A stretch of DNA of 64,000 bases. Source: Uliginosibacterium sp036017065 (GTDB lineage: Bacteria; Pseudomonadota; Gammaproteobacteria; Burkholderiales; Rhodocyclaceae). The position numbers were made by a program, and so were the translations under genes. The stretch lies in NCBI RefSeq assembly GCF_036017065.1, contig NZ_JAYXHR010000001.1, positions 1,302,001-1,366,000 of the forward strand, written 5' to 3'. The notes under the pieces were generated by a model. That model worked only from the letters and a program-made list of their open reading frames with translations, had not been told where the DNA came from and did not search any database. The stretch's first letter is position 1. Each line of letters starts with the position of its first letter. Shown here in pieces: positions 51,813 to 60,881 of this stretch.

Positions 51813-52649
51813 ATGACCGAGCTTTCGTTCCAGCCCCTCACCCCCGCGCTCGGCGCCGTCGTCGAAGGCCTGCGCCTGGACCAGCCCCTTGCCGAGACAG
51901 CGCGCCAGCAAGTGCATGCCGCGCTGCTGAAGCACCAGATCCTGTTCTTCCGCGAGCAGTCGCTGACGCCGCGCCAGCACCGCGATTTCGCCGCACGCTT
52001 CGGCGACCTGCATGTGCATCCGATCTACCCGAACGTGCCGGACCAGCAGGAAATCCTGGTGCTGGACACGCACGCCGACAACCTGCCGGACAACGACAAC
52101 TGGCATATCGACGTGACCTTCATCGAGACACCACCGCTGGGTGCGATCCTCGCTGCCAAGCAACTGCCGCCTACCGGTGGCGACACGCTGTGGGCCAGCG
52201 CGGCGGCGGCCTTCGATGCGCTGTCGGCACCGTTGCAGAAGCTGCTGATCGGCCTGACCGCCGAGCACGATTTCGCCAAGTCCTTCCCGGCCAGCCGCCA
52301 CACGCTGACGCCTGCCGCGAAAGCGCAATGGGAAGCGACGCGCACGAAGCATCCGCCGCTGACCCACCCGGTGGTGCGCACCCACCCGGAGAGCGGCCGC
52401 AAGTCGCTGTTCGTGAACGAAGGCTTCACCACGCGCATCAACGAACTGTCGCAACGCGAGAGCGATGCGCTGCTGGCCTTCCTGTTCGTGCACATCGCGC
52501 GCCCGGAGTTCACGCTGCGCTGGCACTGGCGCGAAGGCGACGTCGCCTTCTGGGACAACCGCATCACCCAGCACTACGCGGTGGCGGACTACCTGCCCCA
52601 CCGCCGCGTCATGCACCGCGCCACCATCCTCGGCGACAGGCCGTTCTGA
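51813..52649 (+). CDS. tauD: Taurine dioxygenase
   Basis: 278 aa (E. coli TauD is 283). Converts taurine, oxygen and 2-oxoglutarate into sulfite, aminoacetaldehyde, succinate and CO2. Fe ligands: H-x-D in 'NDNWHIDVTFIETPPLG' (~residue 97) and the distal His in 'RITQHYAVADYLPHRRVMHR', with the final Arg binding 2-oxoglutarate. 'PGG-like' 'PPTGGDTLWAS' and 'HPVVRTHPESGRKSLFVNEG' match TauD closely. Last gene of tauABCD. Confidence 0.93.
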   Translation: MTELSFQPLTPALGAVVEGLRLDQPLAETARQQVHAALLKHQILFFREQSLTPRQHRDFAARFGDLHVHPIYPNVPDQQEILVLDTHADNLPDNDNWHIDVTFIETPPLGAILAAKQLPPTGGDTLWASAAAAFDALSAPLQKLLIGLTAEHDFAKSFPASRHTLTPAAKAQWEATRTKHPPLTHPVVRTHPESGRKSLFVNEGFTTRINELSQRESDALLAFLFVHIARPEFTLRWHWREGDVAFWDNRITQHYAVADYLPHRRVMHRATILGDRPF

Positions 52650-52693
52650 TCGCCAGGCAGGAATCAGCCGGCGAGGCATGGCGATGGGCGGGC

Positions 52694-53980
52694 TCAGCGC
52701 TGTACTCCGCCAATCTGCTCTGCCACCTCGCCAGCTGCCGTCAGGGCTTGGTACACCGCATCCCGCACGTCCCGCACGTAGGCGCCGGCCATGCCTTCGA
52801 ACGTGGTGTTGGTGAAGGCCACGACCGTGAGCCTGCGCCGGGGGTCGATGAACCAGTTGTGTCCGTAGGCGCCGCCCCATCGCATGCTGCCCGCGGACTG
52901 CGGCGTCTGCGCGACCACGGGATCGACAAGTACCGCGCCGCCGTAGCCGAAGCCCCAGCCCGGGCCCTGGGTCTGCGCGTGTGCGCCGACATGCGGGCGC
53001 AGCATGTCGGCCACCGTGGCGGGTCGCAGCAACTCGCCACCCCTGTTCTGCAGCAACTCCGCCAGCCTGAGGAAATCGGCGGCCGTACCGGCCATGCCGG
53101 CGCCACCGGACGCATAGGCCCGGTCGTCGAGAATGCGTCGCGGCGAGAAGGACACCGGCGCGCCGAAGAAGGGCACGGTGGCCGATTCACCCATGCGTAC
53201 CGGCGCGCTCTTGCCCGGCTCGCCATCGCCGTAGTGCGTCACCAGGCGCTGCGGGTCACGAACCGTGAAGGCCGTGTCGTGCATCGCCAGCGGCGTGGTG
53301 ACCAGGGTGGCGACGGCTTCGGGCAGCGACTGCCCGCTCACCTTCTCGATGACGGCGCCGAGTACATCCGTCGCCATGGAGTATCCCCAGGCGGTGCCCG
53401 GTTCGTAGATCAGACCAGCGCGCGTGATGCGGCTCAGGTTCTCGGCCAGACCCAGTTCCGGCCGGTTGAGCCCGTTCGATATCTGCAGTTGCTGGTAGGG
53501 CGCCTCCGCCGGTTGCATGAAGTCATAGCTGAGGCCGGCGGAATGCGTGAGCAGTTGATGGACGGTGATGACAGGTGTGCTGCCGTCGCGGCTCGCCGGG
53601 TGAAAGTCCGGCAGCCAGCGCGTCACCGGGTCGTCGAGGCGCAATCGGCCCTGCTCCACCAGCCGCATCGCCGCGACGGTGACGATGGGCTTGGTGACGG
53701 AGGCGAGCAGGAAGATCGCGTCCTCGCGCATCGGCGTACCGGCTTCGCGATCCGCGAGGCCGGCCGCGCGGTGATAGACGAGCCTGCCCTCGTGCGCGAC
53801 GAGGACGACCGTGCCCACGATGCGCTGCTCGGCGATGGCGCGGTCGATGGCGGCATTCAAGGCAGCGAAGCGCGGGAGAGGATCGGCGGGCACGGTGGTC
53901 TGCGCAGCCGCCAAGGGGGCAAGTGTCAGGCCGGTGGCCAGGGCTGCCGTGCGCGTGAGGTGGGGAACGGGAATCGGCAT
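52694..53980 (-). CDS. Secreted serine hydrolase, class C beta-lactamase-like family
   Basis: 428 aa from ATG 53980 with GGAG upstream. Signal peptide 'TAALATGLTLAPLAAAQ'. The nucleophile motif S-x-x-K is in 'LASVTKPIVTVAAM' (~residue 93), the Tyr in 'WGYSMATDVLG' and the third motif is H-N-W in 'AYGHNWFIDP' in place of KTG. These features fit periplasmic esterase/DD-peptidase-like beta-lactamase-family proteins rather than a true beta-lactamase. Divergent from a LysR gene, which probably controls it. Confidence 0.85.
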   Translation of the reverse strand: MPIPVPHLTRTAALATGLTLAPLAAAQTTVPADPLPRFAALNAAIDRAIAEQRIVGTVVLVAHEGRLVYHRAAGLADREAGTPMREDAIFLLASVTKPIVTVAAMRLVEQGRLRLDDPVTRWLPDFHPASRDGSTPVITVHQLLTHSAGLSYDFMQPAEAPYQQLQISNGLNRPELGLAENLSRITRAGLIYEPGTAWGYSMATDVLGAVIEKVSGQSLPEAVATLVTTPLAMHDTAFTVRDPQRLVTHYGDGEPGKSAPVRMGESATVPFFGAPVSFSPRRILDDRAYASGGAGMAGTAADFLRLAELLQNRGGELLRPATVADMLRPHVGAHAQTQGPGWGFGYGGAVLVDPVVAQTPQSAGSMRWGGAYGHNWFIDPRRRLTVVAFTNTTFEGMAGAYVRDVRDAVYQALTAAGEVAEQIGGVQR

Positions 53981-54106
53981 GGAGTGCTCCGGGGAAGGCT
54001 CGGGATGCGGCGATTCTCCGAGCTTGCAACCCGATCCGGAACGCACATGATTTCCTGACACTCGAAACCTTATGTCCGGAATTCCTCTACACCGAGGCCC
54101 GTATCC

Positions 54107-55081
54107 ATGAAGAACCTGCAAGGCATGGTGTCCTTCGTCGAAAGCGCGACGGCGGGCAGCTTCACCGCGGCGGCCAGCCGGCTCGACCTGACGCCTGCGG
54201 CGGTCGGCAAGAACGTGATGCGGCTCGAGCAGGAGTTGCAGGTGCGGCTGTTCAATCGCACCACGCGCCGGCTGGAACTCACGCCCGAAGGCAGCGCGTT
54301 CCTGGAGAAGGCCCGCGAGGCGCTACGCCTGCTCGACGAGGCGGTCACCGACCTGGGCACCTACGGTGCCGAGGCGGTGGGCCGCGTACGTATCTCCACC
54401 GGCGTGTCCTTCGGCCGCCGCTTTGTGCTGCCGGCCTTACCGGCACTGACGGCACGGCACCCGCGTCTCGAGGTGGAGCTGAGCCTGGACAACCGGCCGG
54501 TGGATCTCATCGCGGAAGGAATGGATATGGCCGTCCGCGGTGGCGTGATGACGGATTCGAACCTCATCGCACGTCGCGTTTGCGCGCTGCACAGCGTCCT
54601 GGTGGCCTCTCCCACCTACCTGCACAACCACGGCGTGCCCACGACGCCTGCGGACCTGGCGGGGCATCGCCTGCTCGGCCTGCGCTTCACCTCCGGCAAG
54701 GTCTCGCCCTGGCGCTTCCGGGCAGATACCGAAGAAGGATTCATCGACTGGACGCCGCAGGCGCAGATCTGGACCTCGGACCCCGAATCCTTCCTGGATC
54801 TCGCGTTGGCCGGCGAGGGCATCTGTCAGGCCGGCCTGCTGTACGCCGCGCCGCACCTGCGCGCCGGCGCCCTGCGCCTGGTGCTGCACGGCCAGTACGA
54901 CAATGGAAAGCGGGAGATCGCCCTGTGCTATCCGCATCGCAAGCTGCTGAGCAAGCGTGTGCGGGTCGTGGTCGATGCGCTGCTAGGCGCCTTCGCCAGC
55001 GAAGAGGACCTGCAACTGGACATCGCGGACGCGCCGCGCGCATGGTGCGCCGACACCGGCGCACACGCGAAGCAGCAGTGA
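54107..55081 (+). CDS. LysR-family transcriptional regulator
   Basis: 324 aa. HTH 'GSFTAAASRLDLTPAAVGKN' at residues ~17-36 ('AVGKNVMRLE' replaces the common 'AVSxxIxxLE'), then an effector domain ('RVRISTGVSFGRRFVLPALP'). The form matches the AaeR/CrgA-like group. It is divergent from the serine hydrolase gene across 126 bp, a usual LysR arrangement. Confidence 0.88.
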   Translation: MKNLQGMVSFVESATAGSFTAAASRLDLTPAAVGKNVMRLEQELQVRLFNRTTRRLELTPEGSAFLEKAREALRLLDEAVTDLGTYGAEAVGRVRISTGVSFGRRFVLPALPALTARHPRLEVELSLDNRPVDLIAEGMDMAVRGGVMTDSNLIARRVCALHSVLVASPTYLHNHGVPTTPADLAGHRLLGLRFTSGKVSPWRFRADTEEGFIDWTPQAQIWTSDPESFLDLALAGEGICQAGLLYAAPHLRAGALRLVLHGQYDNGKREIALCYPHRKLLSKRVRVVVDALLGAFASEEDLQLDIADAPRAWCADTGAHAKQQ

Positions 55082-55168
55082 AGTGACACCTAGCGGCGCC
55101 ACGCCAGGCTCGTGGCACACGACGCCGGCCCACCCGTCAGCGGGGGCCGGTGCGCGAGCACCCCCGGT

Positions 55169-55606
55169 TCACTTCTCGCAGATCCCCTTCAACAACGCGA
55201 GCGCCTTCGGGAAGGTGTCCTGCATGAACTGCTCGTACTCCGGCACCGTATCGACCGTGACGACGAAGCGCGTGCCGCCCGGCACGGCCGTGAAACGGTA
55301 GTTTTCGTAGGCGGGTGTCCAGCTGCGCACCTTCTCGCTGCTCGTGTCTTCCACGCCCTTCTCGATGACGCCGATGTGCTTGATCGACACGTACTCGGCC
55401 GGCTTGTGTTCCGCGATCACCGAAACCATGCCATCGCCACCGGGCGACAGGAACTGGATCCTCGCGCCCTCGTCCCACGAGCCGGTGAAGTAGGAGCCCT
55501 CGCAGAACGCCGCCGTCCATTCCTTGTAGGTCTCCGGCCCGATCGTGGCCTTCCAGACGGCTTCGGGCGATGCGTTGATGGTCACCTCGAACATCAGTGT
55601 CTTCAT
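55169..55606 (-). CDS. SRPBCC/AHSA1-family ligand-binding protein
   Basis: 145 aa. 'FEVTINASPEAVWKATIGPE' is the usual N-terminus of START/AHSA1-like proteins, followed by 'KEWTAAFCEGSYFTGSWDEG' and a C-terminal helix 'EQFMQDTFPKALALLKGICE'. The fold makes a hydrophobic cavity; function unknown. No obvious partner is adjacent. Confidence 0.8.
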   Translation of the reverse strand: MKTLMFEVTINASPEAVWKATIGPETYKEWTAAFCEGSYFTGSWDEGARIQFLSPGGDGMVSVIAEHKPAEYVSIKHIGVIEKGVEDTSSEKVRSWTPAYENYRFTAVPGGTRFVVTVDTVPEYEQFMQDTFPKALALLKGICEK

Positions 55607-55839
55607 GGTCGGTCTCCTTTGTCGGTGCAGGCAGCTGTAGCGGATCGGTCTTCCGATCCGGCCTTCGATCAGTCCTTCGGTATTTGCGCCGGTGCTTCAC
55701 CGGCGCCTCTTCCGTTGCGACTTCCGCCGGGCGCAACTGTTCCATGGCGCAAACGAATCGGTGCCGGGTCAGGTATCTCGCGGACGACGAGGCATCATCC
55801 GCCGCAGTATCGTCGGCCCCGGTTACAGCACGGCTCCGC

Positions 55840-57459
55840 TCATGCCGGCGCCACCTGCGGGCCGTGCCCCGTGTCGCCGAATGCCCCGCCGACCGCACCC
55901 ACCGTGCTGGCGCGCAGGAAGTCGCGGAACTCGCTCATCGGCATGGCGCGGGCGAACAGCCAGCCCTGCCCCAGGCCTACGCCCTGCGCCTGCAGCAGGC
56001 GCCGCTGCTCGTCGGTTTCCACGCCCTCCGCCACCATCTTTATGCCCAGCTCGCTGGCCATGCGGATGATGTGTGGCGCCACGCTGCGGGTCGCCGCATC
56101 GGTACTCATGGTGTCGACGAAGGACTTGTCGATCTTCAGGCCGTCCACGTGCATGTCCTGGAGGTAGGACAGGCTGGAATAACCGGTGCCGAAATCGTCG
56201 ATGTAGACCGGGTGGCCCGCCGCACGCAGGGCATCGATGGTCTGGCGACAGGCGACGTTGTTCACGAAGCCACGCTCGATGACCTCGAACCAGATCTGCT
56301 CCGGCCGCACGCCGGCCCGCTTCAGCAAGGGACCGAGGTAGTCCAGGATGACCGGCGACTGCAGGTCCTGCGGCGCCAGGTTGATCGACACGTGCAGCGC
56401 CGGGTTGGCCGACAGCATCGCGCCCAGGTCGGCCACCACGCGCTTCACCAGCCAGTCGGTGATCGGCCGGATCATCCCGATGGATTCCGCCATCGGGATG
56501 AACGAGTCCGGCGTGACGACGCGGCCATCCGGCAGGCGCCAGCGGATCAAGGCCTCGGCGCCGGTGCAGCGGCCGCTATCCATCGCCACTACCGGCTGGT
56601 AGCACACGAAGAATTCATCGCGGCGCAGCGCTTCCGTCAGGGAATGCTGCGGGCCGCGCATACGCGACACGCAGCGCAGCAGCAGCCAGGTCAGCAATCC
56701 GCTGATGCCCAGCCCGATCGGCAGCGCGATGAACAGCAGCGGAACCCACACCGCCGTCATCTGCGGCAGGGGCTCATAGGCCACGACGGCCATGGGGGAC
56801 TTGTCCGAGCGGCGGATATCCACGTAGCGCCCGTTCTCGACGCTGCCGCTCGGCACCTGGATCAGCACGTGCTGCAGGAAGCTCTGCTCGGTGTTGCTCC
56901 ATGCCGCGATGACCTCCCCCGTCTTGGTGTCCAGCACCCCCAGCCGGATGTGCGAATCCAGCGGCACGATGTCGACGTAGAAGCGCGGGTCCACCACCAC
57001 GACGTGCTGGCCGACGCGGAAATTGATGAGCGGCGTCGCGGCCTCGCCGTGATGGTCGATGCGGTACCAGATGCGGTTGCCCTGCAGGCGACGCCACCTG
57101 GACATGTCCAGCGGCGGGCGCGTCTCGTGCTCGCTCCACGATGAACACAGCGGTGTGTCGCCGTGCACATGGATGATCTCGCGCACGTAGCGATGTTCCA
57201 GTTCCGCGCGCCGCATGCTCAGCAGGTGATCCTGCCCGCAGGCGCTGCCGACGAATCGCTCAGCCTGTTGCGAGGCCTCCAGCGCGTCCTGCACGACCAG
57301 TTCGGCGCGCAGCAGCACACGGCTGGAGAACTCGTCCACCCGCGCGCGGAAGAAGTGCTCGGCCACCATGCGCGAAGCCATCAAGGCCGCGGCCAGGGGC
57401 ACGCAGACGCCGATGGCGACTGCGCAGAAAGTGAGAAACCAGGAGCGTCTCCTGTCCAT
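55840..57459 (-). CDS. CSS-motif EAL-domain cyclic-di-GMP phosphodiesterase
   Basis: 539 aa. Two membrane helices (~residues 8-30 and 228-252) enclose a periplasmic CSS domain with C-G near residue 72 and C-S-S-W near 104; such domains sense redox through DsbA/DsbB. The cytosolic EAL domain (~275-520) has 'AEALIRW', 'SINLAPQDL', 'FEVIERGF', 'IDDFGTGYSSL', 'LKIDKSFV' and 'VAEGVET', so all metal and catalytic residues are present. It should hydrolyse c-di-GMP to pGpG. Start ATG 57459; longer frames add a non-typical leader. Confidence 0.92.
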   Translation of the reverse strand: MDRRRSWFLTFCAVAIGVCVPLAAALMASRMVAEHFFRARVDEFSSRVLLRAELVVQDALEASQQAERFVGSACGQDHLLSMRRAELEHRYVREIIHVHGDTPLCSSWSEHETRPPLDMSRWRRLQGNRIWYRIDHHGEAATPLINFRVGQHVVVVDPRFYVDIVPLDSHIRLGVLDTKTGEVIAAWSNTEQSFLQHVLIQVPSGSVENGRYVDIRRSDKSPMAVVAYEPLPQMTAVWVPLLFIALPIGLGISGLLTWLLLRCVSRMRGPQHSLTEALRRDEFFVCYQPVVAMDSGRCTGAEALIRWRLPDGRVVTPDSFIPMAESIGMIRPITDWLVKRVVADLGAMLSANPALHVSINLAPQDLQSPVILDYLGPLLKRAGVRPEQIWFEVIERGFVNNVACRQTIDALRAAGHPVYIDDFGTGYSSLSYLQDMHVDGLKIDKSFVDTMSTDAATRSVAPHIIRMASELGIKMVAEGVETDEQRRLLQAQGVGLGQGWLFARAMPMSEFRDFLRASTVGAVGGAFGDTGHGPQVAPA

Positions 57460-57818
57460 GTGGGGCCTCGTCGGCGAAGGGCTCGCGCTGCGCGTCTGCC
57501 GGCAAGGTGTGTCCACTCGCCTGGCGCACGGAGCATCCCGCCACGGTGGCTTTCTGGGTGCAGTGCTTCCCGTGGCAGGCAAGGGGAAGCACATCCGGAC
57601 GGCGCTGCTTCAGGCAGGTTTTTTCGTCCTTCGCCACTATCGCGCACCTGCCCCGCGCGAGCCATCCACCATCCAGGCGGGATTGACCGAAGTCAGCAGG
57701 CCGTCAACGCCACGCGAAGACACGGAACTTTCGTCGCGTCGCCCTGGCCTGTCGCACACGGGCTGGCCGCGCGTGCCGCGGGGGTACGTCCCGGGACGAT
57801 GCCGTCCCGCAGGCACCG
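57460..57818. other. Intergenic region upstream of the EAL gene
   Basis: 359 bp. I see no convincing gene, terminator or repeat in it. It presumably contains the promoter of the leftward EAL gene. Confidence 0.4.
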
Positions 57819-58253
57819 CTACCCGGTGATCAGCTTTTCCACGTCGGGTTCGCAATCGCGCGCCCACGCGATCGCATCCGCGGACTTGATGAAGGGCGGC
57901 TCGCCGCCTTCGGCGAGACGACCGTCCGCCATCGCGCAGAGCACTGCCGAGGCAAGCATGGAGGACAGGTACTCACGCATGTCCGCGTGCGTCACCAGCG
58001 TGACCAGCAAGGACCGGTCTTCCAGCTCCGCCTGCTCCTCGTCGGAGAGTTCGGAGAGGTCGAAGTCCTCCTTGTACAGCTCGAAGCCGGCGTCCTGCCC
58101 CTTGTACTTCGCCGGCAGGAAGCCCTCGAAGTCATCCCATGTGAAGTCGGTATCGATGTCCAGCTCGAAGCCCGCGGCGCGGATGGCCGCGGCCCAGTCT
58201 GCAGGGGTCGGCAGTGAGCTCGGGCGGATGAAGACGTTGTTCTCGACGGACAT
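57819..58253 (-). CDS. Small acidic protein of unknown function
   Basis: 144 aa from ATG 58253. Very acidic ('FELDIDTDFTWDDFEGFLPA', 'DFDLSELSDEEQAELED'), cytosolic, with a hydrophobic helix 'YLSSMLASAVLCAMADG'. It has the look of an immunity-like or anti-restriction-like small protein, but I recognise no family. It lies between the EAL gene and the AT-rich hydrolase gene, all on the minus strand. Confidence 0.6.
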   Translation of the reverse strand: MSVENNVFIRPSSLPTPADWAAAIRAAGFELDIDTDFTWDDFEGFLPAKYKGQDAGFELYKEDFDLSELSDEEQAELEDRSLLVTLVTHADMREYLSSMLASAVLCAMADGRLAEGGEPPFIKSADAIAWARDCEPDVEKLITG

Positions 58254-58316
58254 GTGTGTGTCTCCAGAAGCAGCGCGTTGAAGCGGATGACGACCGTCGC
58301 AACAGCGGGAAATCAA

Positions 58317-59501
58317 CTACCTTCCAGATTTGGGCCGAAATTCATCGCTTGGGTCTCCCGAGCACGATCGACGGGCATGAATCCACTCGGCCACCTTCTG
58401 AAATAGTGCCTCGGACTGGTAAAAAGACGAATGCCTTAGACCCGACCCTTTTGGGAAAAATCTGAAAATCTCTAAAGATCTTAAGGTTGTTTCCTTCGGC
58501 AAGCTGGAGGCACGTATCTCACAGAGCCAGTTCGACAGAAGAGAATCCTCGCCAAAACCAAGTTTGTGCGCGCGAACAAAAAATGGCAGCACCACCATTG
58601 GGATATGAAGAAAAATAGAAATCCCTCCTAAAAATAGCAGCGCAATAATGGAGTAGCTTGCAAAATCCGCAGCCCCGTCCTCCCCGTACATCAAGCCTCC
58701 AACGACAAAAGCGATGAATATTATCTCGAGAAATTTTATTAAAATTGAATTCAGTACACTCGATGCCTTATGAGCGACTTCACCCACATTGAACAGCACA
58801 GAAAGCCAAGCACCTGCCTCGTCACCAAGAACATCAGCTACAAAAACATCCGTTTCGCAAAATTGGGGCAATGACACCGCAGAAACCACCTGCTCTTGCC
58901 TCCTCAAAAGCGCCACCCCCAATCTTCCAATACTTTCGGAAGTCCACTTCCACGCCAAGTATGTGCAGTAATAAATCAAACCAAATACAACAACTGCCCA
59001 GAAAGGATGCCAAAATGACTCCATCGGCACGAAACTTACGCCTAAAAATACATCCAAATTCCGACCACCAACCGCCAAGACCAATACACTCGAAACAAGA
59101 GAAAATATTCGCCGGGTAACAATCAACGGAAATTCTATCCCACGCTTCCGGCAAAAAACAAACGGAGTGCCCATCGTAACCAACCCTGAAATGGAGTGGC
59201 TACCCAAGTGGCCCAATGCATACAGGGCTACATTTCCGCCGTGGCTATGCGCTATCACATAGGTATCTTTCGGCTTATACTTTTCTATCGAAGTTACGAG
59301 AAAATCTCCAAGACCTTCACCAGCGCGCATCCTTGCAGAATGAGAATTCTCGCCACTCCATTCGAAAGCCTCGAAGTCGGCTCCTCCGCATAGCGCAGAA
59401 TTTATGTAGACACAAAGCGGACTATTGGATTTCGTCCACGGCGCACCAGACGCATAGGTGCCATGCACAAGAATTACCAACGTACGATGATTTTCTGCCA
59501 T
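58317..59501 (-). CDS. Membrane-associated alpha/beta hydrolase of foreign origin
   Basis: 394 aa from ATG 59501 (a TTG at 59543 is possible). 'LVILVHGTYASGAPW' supplies the oxyanion hole and 'YVIAHSHGGNVALYALG' the nucleophile Ser in a H-S-H-G-G elbow. Four hydrophobic segments (~135-155, 170-192, 250-275 and 285-310) follow, unusual for a simple lipase. The gene is markedly AT-rich compared with its neighbours, so it is probably acquired. Possible role: membrane lipid or cell-envelope ester hydrolase, conceivably a defence or toxin effector. Confidence 0.7.
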   Translation of the reverse strand: MAENHRTLVILVHGTYASGAPWTKSNSPLCVYINSALCGGADFEAFEWSGENSHSARMRAGEGLGDFLVTSIEKYKPKDTYVIAHSHGGNVALYALGHLGSHSISGLVTMGTPFVFCRKRGIEFPLIVTRRIFSLVSSVLVLAVGGRNLDVFLGVSFVPMESFWHPFWAVVVFGLIYYCTYLAWKWTSESIGRLGVALLRRQEQVVSAVSLPQFCETDVFVADVLGDEAGAWLSVLFNVGEVAHKASSVLNSILIKFLEIIFIAFVVGGLMYGEDGAADFASYSIIALLFLGGISIFLHIPMVVLPFFVRAHKLGFGEDSLLSNWLCEIRASSLPKETTLRSLEIFRFFPKGSGLRHSSFYQSEALFQKVAEWIHARRSCSGDPSDEFRPKSGR

Positions 59502-59810
59502 TTTCGGCCCAACCAATTTATTCGTATACAACAATGATGGCAAGTTCAGTTGCTAACCAAGAGACTTAATTACTCTCTGAATAATTACAAACAATATGAC
59601 GTATTGGATGCCCTCGAAATGGCACAGCTATCATAAGCATGCGCGACTTATCCTTTAACCGTGCCATGGTTTTGGAGGTCATCCAAACTGCGTCTCGACA
59701 TATGCAGTTTGCCGCCATTCCTCCTGCTTAGCTTAGAAGCAAATCGGATTTGCCCGCGGCAAACCGGTTGTTAGCCTTCGGCTCTTCCCATCCTCCCCAG
59801 GACATTCCCG
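59502..59810. other. AT-rich divergent intergenic region
   Basis: 309 bp. It holds a possible leftward promoter (minus strand TTGTTT - 16 bp - TAATTA at 59594-59567) for the hydrolase gene, the shared box at 59735-59747 and a dyad GCAAATC-G-GATTTGC at 59739-59753 ahead of aapJ. No gene is seen. Confidence 0.45.
59735..59747 (+). promoter_or_regulatory. Candidate sulfur-regulon box before aapJ
   Basis: AGAAGCAAATCGG matches ATAAGCAAATCAG at 11 of 13 positions, 64 bp before aapJ. It overlaps the dyad GCAAATC-G-GATTTGC. Confidence 0.45.
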
Positions 59811-60854
59811 ATGCGCCACACTTTCAGCCGCCTCTCTGCCCAATTCTTCGGCGGCGCGATCGTCTCGCTGCTGGCCTTCTCCACGACCGCACAGGCCGGC
59901 AAGACGCTGGACAACATCCGTCAGAAAGGCAGCATCCAGTGTGGCGTCAGCACCGGCGTGGCGGGCTTCTCCTTGCCTGACAGCCAGGGCAACTGGTCGG
60001 GCTTCGACGTGGATTACTGTCGCGCACTCGCCGCCGCCGTACTGAACGATCCGAACAAGGTGACATTCACGCCGCTGAACTCGCAGCAACGTTTCGCGGC
60101 GCTGCAGTCCGGCGAGGTGGATGTGCTGGCGCGCAACACGACGTGGACGCTGACGCGCGACGCATCGCTGGGCCTGCAGTTCGCGGCCATCACCTACTTC
60201 GACGGCCAGGGTTTCCTGGTGCCGAAGAAGCTGAAGATCACCAGCGCAAAGCAGTTGAAGAACGCCGAGATCTGCGTGCAGAGCGGCACCACCAACGAGA
60301 AGAACCTGGCGGACTATTTCCGCGCGCAGAACATCAAGGTGCGCACCGTGGTGTTCGAGGGCTTCGAGGCCTCGTTCAAGGCCTTCTTCTCCGGCCGCTG
60401 CCAGGCCTATACCACCGACGTGTCGGGCCTGGCCGGCCTGCGCAACAAGGAGGCGAAGAACCCGGACGACTACGTGGTGCTGCCCGAGATCATCTCCAAG
60501 GAACCGCTGGGCCCGGCGGTGCGCCGTGGCGATGACGAATGGCTGGCCATCGTGAAGTGGGTGGCCTACGGTCTGATCGAAGCCGAGGAAGCCGGCCTGA
60601 CGCAGGCCAATGCGGACGCCTGGAAGGCGACCAGCAAGGACCCGGTGGTGCAGCGCCTGCTCGGCACCGGCGAGGACAGCGGCAAGCTGCTGGGGCTGGA
60701 TCGCGAGTGGCTGTACCGCGGCATCAAGGCAGTGGGCAATTATGGCGAGATCTTCGAGCGCAATGTCGGCCCGAACTCGGTGCTGAAGCTGCCACGCGGC
60801 GTGAACCGCCTGTGGAACCAGGGCGGCATCCTCTACGCACCGCCGGTGCGCTGA
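59811..60854 (+). CDS. aapJ: General L-amino-acid ABC transporter binding protein
   Basis: 347 aa with signal peptide 'VSLLAFSTTAQA'. 'GSIQCGVSTGVAGFSLPDSQ' and 'GFDVDYCRALAAAVL' identify a polar-amino-acid binding protein; 'NTTWTLTRDASLGLQFAAIT' and the length fit AapJ. It binds various L-amino acids in the periplasm. Two permease genes of the same system follow, but separated by a small gene and a rhodanese gene. Confidence 0.9.
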   Translation: MRHTFSRLSAQFFGGAIVSLLAFSTTAQAGKTLDNIRQKGSIQCGVSTGVAGFSLPDSQGNWSGFDVDYCRALAAAVLNDPNKVTFTPLNSQQRFAALQSGEVDVLARNTTWTLTRDASLGLQFAAITYFDGQGFLVPKKLKITSAKQLKNAEICVQSGTTNEKNLADYFRAQNIKVRTVVFEGFEASFKAFFSGRCQAYTTDVSGLAGLRNKEAKNPDDYVVLPEIISKEPLGPAVRRGDDEWLAIVKWVAYGLIEAEEAGLTQANADAWKATSKDPVVQRLLGTGEDSGKLLGLDREWLYRGIKAVGNYGEIFERNVGPNSVLKLPRGVNRLWNQGGILYAPPVR

Positions 60855-60881
60855 GCACCTGTCCGCACACGGAGGGCCGGC

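Noticed and set aside
52694..53980. A true beta-lactamase resistance gene
   Set aside because: The third motif is HNW rather than KTG, and the length and signal fit secreted esterase/DD-peptidase-like relatives.
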